From the NCBI GenBank assembly GCA_030428835.1, contig JAUIEP010000025.1, positions 1 through 40,926 on the forward strand: 40,926 nucleotides of DNA, in the 5' to 3' direction. This DNA comes from Gammaproteobacteria bacterium (GTDB lineage Bacteria; Pseudomonadota; Gammaproteobacteria; Pseudomonadales; Halieaceae). The stretch's first letter is position 1; each line of letters opens with the position of its first letter. Of this stretch, positions 35,334 through 40,926 are shown one piece after another. The position numbers and the translations under genes are program-made. Below the pieces are notes generated by a model. It saw nothing but the letters and a program-made list of their open reading frames with translations. It searched no databases and was not told where the DNA came from.

Positions 35334-35389
35334 GAACACGTGCGACCAGGCAAAACCCGCGGGCCTGAGCTGTCGTTATTGACCCGGTG

Positions 35390-37195
35390 CTACTGCACCG
35401 CAACGACGTCCAGCACACTGTCGCCGCGCGGCACCGTGAACCGCACATGAAGCGGCCCGTCCGCGCCCACCCACTGCGCCACGTAGTCGCCGTAGGTCGC
35501 CTGCAGCTCGATGACGCCACGGGCGTCTGTCGTACCGTCGACCTGCGTCCGCCAGCGTTCGTTGAGCAGTGCGATGATTGCCTCGCCGTGACGTGACAGG
35601 TTGCCGTCGTCGTCATACACGCCGAGGTTTAGGTGGCTGCGCGGCCCGAGCGGGTTCCAGAAGTTCCAGAATATGATCTCTTCCACCAGCGGGTGGCCCC
35701 ACCACACCCGCATGATGGCCTCGGCCTGCGCGGCGCGCTCCTCCGGCTCCTCGGGCGCCGCGAACGTGACCTCCGTGATGTGGATGGGCAGGCCTGCCCC
35801 AGCGAGCGTGTCCAGCGCGGCGGCGTAGTCGTCCACCCGGGTGCGCTGGCTCAGGTCGACATCGACGCCCACGTTGACGAGTCCGGGCGCGAAGTGCCCC
35901 TGCTGTCCCACGGCGTCAACCGGCACGCCCGCTGCCAGCATGTCCAGGATGCGGTCGCGCACCGCGACGGAGTCCGGCCCGCCGACGCCGGTGAAAATCT
36001 CGCTGATCCACTCGTTGTACACGAGCTCGGCGCCCGGGTCCGCCGCGCGCGCCCAGCGGAAGGCGTCGTCGACGATGCCCGGCCCCAGGCGGTCGATGAA
36101 CCACGGCGTCAGCGCGTTCAGCATCTCGTTGGTGACTTCCCAGACGTCGATGCGGCCCGCGTAGCGGGATACCACGGTCTCGATGCGCTGTCGTATCAGC
36201 GCGCGCAATTGGGACGCTTCCTCGTCGGTCAGGTCGGTATCGGGAAACCTGTCGCGCAGCCACTCGGGCGTGCCGCTGCCCGAGGCGAGCGGGGGTGCAT
36301 TGCCCCACAGCAGCACGTGGGCCTTCACGTCGAAGCCCAGGGCCTCGGCCCAGGCCAGCTCCTCGTCGGCGAGGTCGAAGTTGAGCACTCCCTCCTCGCG
36401 CTCGGTGTTGCGCCATTTCAGGCTGGTCTCCGCCACCAGCAGCGACGTGTGGGGCCGCGCGATGCCGCCGTAGAATTCGAGCTTGCCCGGTTCGTCGCGG
36501 AACTCGCGGATGTCCAGCGGTACGCCGAAGCGGAAGGCGTGTTCCACCTGGGTGACGTTGACCGCGGTGGCGGGCGCTCCCGTCCACAGGCGGATGGGCC
36601 TGCCCCGCAGCGCCGCGGCGCGCTCGTCTGCCGCCGCGACCACCGCGAGTTCAGCGGCGTCGAGAAACCCGTTGAGGTCCGCCGGTTTGCCGTCGGGCAG
36701 TGCGGGCAGGGCCACGCTGCCCGCAGTCAGGTTTGCGGGGAGGAAGCCGCACGCCTGTTCCTCATTCGCGAACTCCGTGCGGCACCGGTTACTGCAATAC
36801 AGGTTGTCAGGGTCGCAGGACTGTTCGCACTGCGCGTGTCGTGCGGTCGCGCTCGCACGGCACTCGTTGATACCGGGCGCGCAGTCGGCGCCGCCGCATA
36901 CAGGCGCGAACTCGTTGAGCGACAGCGCACAGGACGCGGCGCCGGTCTCCCCGGAAGCGGAACAGGCCTCCTCGCACGTGGCGCCAGCCGCCGGGTCGGT
37001 GAAGCGTTCGCACCGGCCCAGGCACGCCCGCGCGGCGTGTTCGGCCGCCGCTGTGCAGCTGTCACGCGCCGCGAGCAGGTCCTGGCGCGGCGCCGTGTCA
37101 TGGCCGTCTGAACAGCCGGCGAGCAACAGCGCGGCGAGGATAACGGGGAGCGCGATCGACCGGGATACGCACCGCGCTGATGCAATGAAAATCAA
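35390..37195 (-). CDS. GH10-like endoxylanase lipoprotein with Cys-rich N-terminal region
   Basis: 601 aa. Signal with lipobox LLLAGC, then a region of about 105 residues with 14 cysteines (47-149), then a glycoside hydrolase 10-like domain: acid/base Glu in WEVTNEML (357) and nucleophile Glu in HITEVTF (475), with intervening EHAFRFGVPL, KWRNTER, KAHVLLWG and NEW. A C-terminal beta region (about 550-601) follows. GH10 enzymes cut beta-1,4-xylan. The N-terminal region is unlike usual GH10 appendages. The start is TTG 37195 with GGAG 9 bases before; an upstream TTG overlaps the ribosome site. Confidence 0.85.
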   Translation of the reverse strand: MIFIASARCVSRSIALPVILAALLLAGCSDGHDTAPRQDLLAARDSCTAAAEHAARACLGRCERFTDPAAGATCEEACSASGETGAASCALSLNEFAPVCGGADCAPGINECRASATARHAQCEQSCDPDNLYCSNRCRTEFANEEQACGFLPANLTAGSVALPALPDGKPADLNGFLDAAELAVVAAADERAAALRGRPIRLWTGAPATAVNVTQVEHAFRFGVPLDIREFRDEPGKLEFYGGIARPHTSLLVAETSLKWRNTEREEGVLNFDLADEELAWAEALGFDVKAHVLLWGNAPPLASGSGTPEWLRDRFPDTDLTDEEASQLRALIRQRIETVVSRYAGRIDVWEVTNEMLNALTPWFIDRLGPGIVDDAFRWARAADPGAELVYNEWISEIFTGVGGPDSVAVRDRILDMLAAGVPVDAVGQQGHFAPGLVNVGVDVDLSQRTRVDDYAAALDTLAGAGLPIHITEVTFAAPEEPEERAAQAEAIMRVWWGHPLVEEIIFWNFWNPLGPRSHLNLGVYDDDGNLSRHGEAIIALLNERWRTQVDGTTDARGVIELQATYGDYVAQWVGADGPLHVRFTVPRGDSVLDVVAVQ

Positions 37196-37204
37196 GTTGG
37201 GCAG

Positions 37205-37208
37205 CTCC
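37205..37208 (-). promoter_or_regulatory. Ribosome site fixing the GH10 start
   Basis: GGAG on the minus strand, 9 bases before TTG 37195. It overlaps an upstream in-frame TTG at 37210, which is therefore an unlikely start. Confidence 0.5.
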
Positions 37209-37273
37209 AAAAAAGTAATGGGAGCCGCAGCAGGACAAACTCCCGGTGTAAACAGGTGCGGACAAGTATAGAT

Positions 37274-37306
37274 AAAAAAGCCGCCGAGGACGGTTTCCTC
37301 GGCGGC
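37274..37306 (-). terminator. Strong intrinsic terminator
   Basis: On the minus strand an 11-bp perfect stem gccgccgagga/tcctcggcggc with a 5-nt loop is followed by TTTTTT. It ends the transcript of the small gene at 37363-37674 before the GH10 gene. Confidence 0.9.
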
Positions 37307-37362
37307 GCAGTGCTGCGGGGAGTGCAGCTACGGTAGTGGCCGATGTGCGTCCTGCACCTGGC

Positions 37363-37674
37363 CTAGAGGGTCTTCGTACTCAGCTCGATGTTCAGCGTTG
37401 CGTCAACGACGAAGTCTTCGCCCGCGTCGCGCAGCAGGCGCTCCAGAGCCTGTAACTGAGTGAGTGCCCGCCGGGAGGCGGAGTCGGGCTCGCCAAAGCG
37501 CTCCTGGTGACTCCGGTCGCGCAGCGTGTGGTACTGCCCGATTGCGCCGAGCAGCGCAATCAACGGTATGTCCGAGTCGCGCGAGCGCAGCGGTTCCTGC
37601 AGCAGGGGGAGACGGATGGAGGCCTCGCCTCGCGGGTCATCGCGGCGGTGTAGCTGTTTGACGTGTGCGTTCAT
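37363..37674 (-). CDS. Small hypothetical protein
   Basis: 103 aa, mostly helical, charged, no signal peptide or membrane helix. AAGGAG lies 6 bases before the ATG at 37674, and a strong terminator follows it, so it is a real transcription unit. The family is not one I recognise. It lies downstream of the NhaR-like regulator by 116 bp and may be co-transcribed or have its own promoter. Confidence 0.6.
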   Translation of the reverse strand: MNAHVKQLHRRDDPRGEASIRLPLLQEPLRSRDSDIPLIALLGAIGQYHTLRDRSHQERFGEPDSASRRALTQLQALERLLRDAGEDFVVDATLNIELSTKTL

Positions 37675-37730
37675 GGCAGACTCCTTGGCTTGCGTTTGCC
37701 AGATTAACGATTTTCTCGATACAGGAAAGT

Positions 37731-37758
37731 CGTATATTGCTGCGCAATACATCGACAA
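37731..37758 (-). promoter_or_regulatory. Candidate promoter of small gene
   Basis: On the minus strand: TTGTCG (37753-37758), 16 bp, TATACG (37731-37736), with the inverted repeat attgc/gcaat (37736-37748) in the spacer. It lies in the 116-bp gap after the regulator gene. Confidence 0.35.
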
Positions 37759-37790
37759 ATTCGACGCTTGCAGGCCGGGCTCCGCGACAC

Positions 37791-38705
37791 TCATTGCCGG
37801 TCATCCGTGGCGAAGAAACGGCGCGCGGACTCAAGCAGTTGTTTCACTCCGGGGTGCTTGACCTTGCGCTCCGGGGACACGGCGTAGAACTGTTCGCGTA
37901 CTTCCCCGGTACGCCCGATAACCGCAACGCCGTACTGCGCGACGACATGGCTCTCGATGATGCCGGGTGTGCAGAATACGCCGTGACCTGAGCGGCCGAA
38001 GTACTTGATCAGCGCACTGTCGTCGCACTCCGCGACGACTTGCGGCGTGATCTGCTGGCTGTCGAACCAGCTCTGCAGGTTCATCTTCTGGTTGGACTTG
38101 TCACCGCAGATAAGCAGCGGGGCCCCGTGCAGCGAGTGCGGGAATTCCCGTGCCAGATCCGGCGCCGTGTCGTTGCTGGCGAAGAATGTCAGGCCGCACT
38201 CTCCGAGGAAATGGTTGTAGGCGCGAATGGGCATGCCCGGCGGCAGTTGCCTGTCGGTCAACACGAGGTCCAGCTTGTTCAGGGCCAACTCGGAGAGCAG
38301 GGTGTCGAAGTCGCCCTCCCTGCAGATCAACTTCATGGGACCGGTGAGCTCGAAGCAACTCTCCAGGATGTTCACGGACAGGATCTTCGGAATGACATCG
38401 GTGACGCCGACGGCGAACCGGAGCTGCTCCTTGCTGTCGCGCCGCTGGATGCTCTGCTGCAGCTCGGCACCGAGCGAAAAGATGTCCTGCGCGTAGTCGT
38501 AGACCATTCTACCCATGTCGTTCAGGACGAGCTGCTTGCCCTTGCGGTCGAACAGGTGCACGCCAAGGTAGTCCTGGAACACGCCCAGTTGCCCGCTGAT
38601 GGTCTGTGGCGACACGTGCAGGCGCTCCGCGGCACCCGCGACGCTGCCCTCCCGTGCGGTCGTGTAAAAGTAGTGCAGGTGTTTGTAGTTGAGCTGGTTC
38701 GACAT
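37791..38705 (-). CDS. nhaR: NhaR-like LysR family regulator
   Basis: 304 aa. The N-terminal winged HTH (LNYKHLHYFYTTAREGSVAG, then AAERLHVSPQTISGQL) matches NhaR closely; E. coli NhaR activates the Na+/H+ antiporter gene nhaA in response to sodium. An inducer domain of about 215 residues follows. The NhaR name is by similarity of the HTH; the target here need not be an antiporter. It starts 3 bp after purK and ends the sbtA-purE-purK cassette, so it may sense Na+ for a Na+-dependent bicarbonate permease (inference). Confidence 0.82.
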   Translation of the reverse strand: MSNQLNYKHLHYFYTTAREGSVAGAAERLHVSPQTISGQLGVFQDYLGVHLFDRKGKQLVLNDMGRMVYDYAQDIFSLGAELQQSIQRRDSKEQLRFAVGVTDVIPKILSVNILESCFELTGPMKLICREGDFDTLLSELALNKLDLVLTDRQLPPGMPIRAYNHFLGECGLTFFASNDTAPDLAREFPHSLHGAPLLICGDKSNQKMNLQSWFDSQQITPQVVAECDDSALIKYFGRSGHGVFCTPGIIESHVVAQYGVAVIGRTGEVREQFYAVSPERKVKHPGVKQLLESARRFFATDDRQ

Positions 38706-38708
38706 GGC

Positions 38709-39815
38709 TCAGGTCTCCGCGGACGCGGCCCCCGTCTCGCGCCTGAACCGGTCCATGCGCTGCAACAGCTCGTCGTGGCTGCTGCCCGAGAAGTTGACGT
38801 GGCCCAGTTTGCGACCGGGTTTTGCTGTCTTGTTGTACCAGTGCAGCGTGGAGTGCGTGGACAACGCGGCCTCCGCGGGCACCCGGTTGCCGATCAGGTT
38901 CACCATGCCCGCGATGCTGTGGTTTTCCGTGCTGCCCAGTGGCAGCCCCGTGATGGCGCGCAGGTGGTTTTCGAACTGGCTGGTCTTGCAGCCGGCCTGC
39001 GTCCAGTGGCCGCTGTTGTGGACCCGGGGCGCGATCTCGTTGACGAGCAGCTCGCCCTGCACGATGAAACACTCCATCGCCATCACACCGACGTAGTCGA
39101 TGGCCTGCAGCACCCGCGCCGCGTAGTCGTGCGCCGCGCGGGTCGCGGCCATCGGCAGGTTCCTCGCGGGCGCGATCGAATGCCTGAGGATGCCGCTCTC
39201 GTGCACGTTCTCGGTCACCGGGTAGTGCTTGATGTGGCCGGCGCGGTCGCGCACGGAAATAAGCGAGACCTCCCGCTCGAAAGGGATCCACTGTTCGATG
39301 ATGTAGTCGGCGTGCCCCGCCCGCGCGTCGTATGCCGCGATATCCTCCGGGGTTCGCAAGAGCTGCTGGTTCCTGCCGTCGTAACCGCCGCGACAGGACT
39401 TGGCCACCATGGGTAGCGACAGTGAGGCCGCGGCCGCGGCGGCCGTCCGCCCGAGCACGTGCGGTGTGCTGGGTATTCCCAGGTCGGCCAGCAACCGCTT
39501 TTCCCTGCCGCGGTCCTGCAGCGCCGCGAAGGCGCCGGGGTTGGGGTGCACGGTGCAGCAGGTCTCCAGCGCCCGCAGTAGATCGGGGTCTATCTGCTCC
39601 TTCTCCGCCGTAACCACGTCGGGGCCGCCCAGCGCGGCAACGAGCTCCTGCGGTGCCTGCCCGGGGCGCCAGTGCACGACCGCGCCGAGTTGCTCCACAC
39701 AGGCGGTGTCCTGGCCCGGGTCGTCGGCGATGAAGCTGAACCTGAAGCCCAGCGGTATGCCCGCGAGCGCCAGCATCCGCGACAACTGGCCACAACCGAT
39801 GATTGCGATGTGCAC
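38709..39815 (-). CDS. purK: 5-(Carboxyamino)imidazole ribonucleotide synthase
   Basis: 368 aa, ATP-grasp fold. It converts AIR, ATP and bicarbonate to N5-CAIR in purine synthesis. IAIIGCGQLSRMLA at the N-terminus, AKSCRGGYDGRNQQ (ATP loop) and VNEIAPRVHNSGHWT are family features. GTG start 39815 has GGAGG 7 bases before it and overlaps the purE stop by one base (TAGTG), so the two are coupled. Confidence 0.95.
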   Translation of the reverse strand: MHIAIIGCGQLSRMLALAGIPLGFRFSFIADDPGQDTACVEQLGAVVHWRPGQAPQELVAALGGPDVVTAEKEQIDPDLLRALETCCTVHPNPGAFAALQDRGREKRLLADLGIPSTPHVLGRTAAAAAASLSLPMVAKSCRGGYDGRNQQLLRTPEDIAAYDARAGHADYIIEQWIPFEREVSLISVRDRAGHIKHYPVTENVHESGILRHSIAPARNLPMAATRAAHDYAARVLQAIDYVGVMAMECFIVQGELLVNEIAPRVHNSGHWTQAGCKTSQFENHLRAITGLPLGSTENHSIAGMVNLIGNRVPAEAALSTHSTLHWYNKTAKPGRKLGHVNFSGSSHDELLQRMDRFRRETGAASAET

Positions 39816-40291
39816 TACTCGACCTCCGTGGGAACGTCCGCTGTTTGCGCCTCGCGCCACCGGATGACGCGCTCGCGCAGTTGTGCGTCGCTCGTCGCGA
39901 GGATCTGCGCCGCCATCAGCCCGGCGTTGCAGGCGCCGGGTTCGCCGATGGCCTGGGTCGCTACGGCGACACCCTTCGGCATCTGCACGATGGACAACAG
40001 GCTGTCTATGCCGTTGAGCGCCCTGCTCGTGACCGGCACCGCGATGACCGGCAACCATGTCAGCGCCGCCGTCATGCCCGGCAGGTGGGCCGCGCCGCCG
40101 GCGCCGGCGATGATGACGCTGTACTTGCGCTCGGCCTCGCGGGCGAAGTCGTAGAGGCGCTGTGGCGTGCGATGCGCCGACACCACCGCGTCCTCGTGGG
40201 GGACGCCCAGCGCATCGAGCACCTCGGCGGCCCCGCGCAGCACGGGCCAGTCCGAGCGCGACCCCATGATGATGGCGACCTTGCCCGTCAT
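39815..40291 (-). CDS. purE: 5-(Carboxyamino)imidazole ribonucleotide mutase
   Basis: 158 aa, class I PurE. It converts N5-CAIR to [24 protein letters not shown] and [12 protein letters not shown] are the conserved blocks around the substrate site. The ATG (40291) overlaps the permease stop (ATGA) and the stop overlaps the purK start, giving an unbroken coupled chain. Confidence 0.96.
   Translation of the reverse strand: MTGKVAIIMGSRSDWPVLRGAAEVLDALGVPHEDAVVSAHRTPQRLYDFAREAERKYSVIIAGAGGAAHLPGMTAALTWLPVIAVPVTSRALNGIDSLLSIVQMPKGVAVATQAIGEPGACNAGLMAAQILATSDAQLRERVIRWREAQTADVPTEVE
39823..39827 (-). promoter_or_regulatory. Ribosome site fixing the purK GTG start
   Basis: GGAGG on the minus strand, 7 bases before GTG 39815. 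Confidence 0.75.
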
Positions 40292-40926
40292 ACCATGACC
40301 CCCGAGAACGCCTCGGTAATCACCATGTAGGTCGGGATACCGATGAGGACGTTGAAGGGAAACGTGATCCCCAGCGACGCGCTGATCGAGAGGCTGTGAT
40401 TGGCCTGCGGCAGGGCGAGCTGCATGGCGGCGGGCACCGCGATGTAGGAGGCGCTGGCGCCCAGCACCGCGAGTAGTATCGCACCGCCTGAGGACAGCCC
40501 GATCGCGATACCCAGCAGGCAACCCAGCGTTCCGCCCACCAGGGGCATCGCGACGCCGAAGGCGAGCATGAAGCTGCCGAGGCGCCTGATGTCCTTGATG
40601 CAGTTGGCGGCGAGGATGCCCATCTGCAGGAGGAACAGGGCGAGCACGCCTTTGAACAGGTCGAAGAACAGCGGCGCGACGGCCTCGATACGCGGGCCCG
40701 CCACCAGTCCGACCAGGAGTCCGCCCACCATCAGTACCACGCCCTGGTTGAGGAACACCTCGTGCAGCAATTTACGCGTATCGGCGGAGACCAGGGTGCC
40801 GCCGCCGGCGGGCGCGCCCGCCCGGGCGCGGCGTGCAAGGACGATACCCACCGCGATGGCGGGCATTTCGAGCAGCACCACGAAGAGCGGGAGGTAGGCC
40901 TCGTACGCTATGCCGCGGGCCTCGAG
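40288..40926 (-). CDS. SbtA-type sodium-dependent bicarbonate permease, partial
   Basis: 212 C-terminal residues; the gene continues past the window edge, where the frame stays open. About six hydrophobic helices remain. [40 protein letters not shown] and [20 protein letters not shown] fit the DUF897/SbtA family, whose cyanobacterial member takes up bicarbonate with Na+. Whether this homologue moves bicarbonate is not proven. It is directly upstream of purE with stop-start overlap ATGA. Confidence 0.82.
   Translation of the reverse strand, partial: LEARGIAYEAYLPLFVVLLEMPAIAVGIVLARRARAGAPAGGGTLVSADTRKLLHEVFLNQGVVLMVGGLLVGLVAGPRIEAVAPLFFDLFKGVLALFLLQMGILAANCIKDIRRLGSFMLAFGVAMPLVGGTLGCLLGIAIGLSSGGAILLAVLGASASYIAVPAAMQLALPQANHSLSISASLGITFPFNVLIGIPTYMVITEAFSGVMV

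Overview
The window is a GC-rich, densely packed piece of a bacterial chromosome with no transposase, integrase, phage or plasmid genes, no CRISPR array and no RNA gene that I can see. Two large TonB-dependent receptors, many signal-peptide lipoproteins, two PEP-CTERM proteins, RdgC, the SelU/SelD selenouridine pair and an NhaR-type LysR regulator together suggest an aerobic, probably marine gammaproteobacterium. I lean towards the Halieaceae (OM60/NOR5) type, but this is inference, not identification.

Layout. 1-488: no gene, but direct and tandem repeats and a strong hairpin. 489-3126 (minus): glyoxalase I, a PEP-CTERM protein and a KstD-like flavoprotein. 3469-7692 (plus): a tight rdgC-selU-selD operon in which SelD is fused to an NDH-like flavoprotein. 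7679-9359 (minus): a 4-TM protein, a two-TM potassium channel and a TetR regulator divergent from TonB receptor 1 (9564-11969). 11966-14615 (minus): a secreted alpha/beta hydrolase followed by a eukaryotic-type glutathione synthetase. 15018-20964: PEP-CTERM protein 2, a membrane-anchored AraC regulator divergent from an RND/MMPL exporter, a Gly/Asn-repeat lipoprotein and a zinc aminopeptidase lipoprotein. 21020-31716: alanine dehydrogenase, glutaryl-CoA dehydrogenase, agmatinase, a TPR-sulfotransferase, TonB receptor 2, a putrescine-type aminotransferase and an APC permease. 31743-37195: a secreted DNRLRE-like protein, a methyltransferase, an amidohydrolase lipoprotein and a Cys-rich GH10 lipoprotein. 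37363-40926 (minus): a small protein and a cassette of (partial) SbtA-type bicarbonate permease, purE, purK and an NhaR-like regulator.

How the genes fit together. The 21-31.7 kb block reads as a diamine/agmatine utilisation neighbourhood: the permease imports, agmatinase makes putrescine, the aminotransferase moves its amino group (probably to pyruvate, giving alanine), alanine dehydrogenase regenerates pyruvate, and glutaryl-CoA dehydrogenase fits the parallel cadaverine/lysine route. At the right edge a bicarbonate permease is translationally coupled to PurE/PurK; PurK consumes bicarbonate, so the cassette may couple substrate import to purine synthesis.

Four intergenic spaces (3355, 8614, 23371, 28756) carry copies of one REPIN family: two inverted REP hairpins, each preceded by GTAG or GTGG. 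Three copies keep a 49-50 nt spacer, and one supplies the stop codon of the agmatinase gene. The most unusual protein-level observations are the eukaryotic-type glutathione synthetase, the NDH-SelD fusion, the SbtA-PurE-PurK-NhaR cassette and a 14-cysteine N-terminal region on the GH10 lipoprotein.
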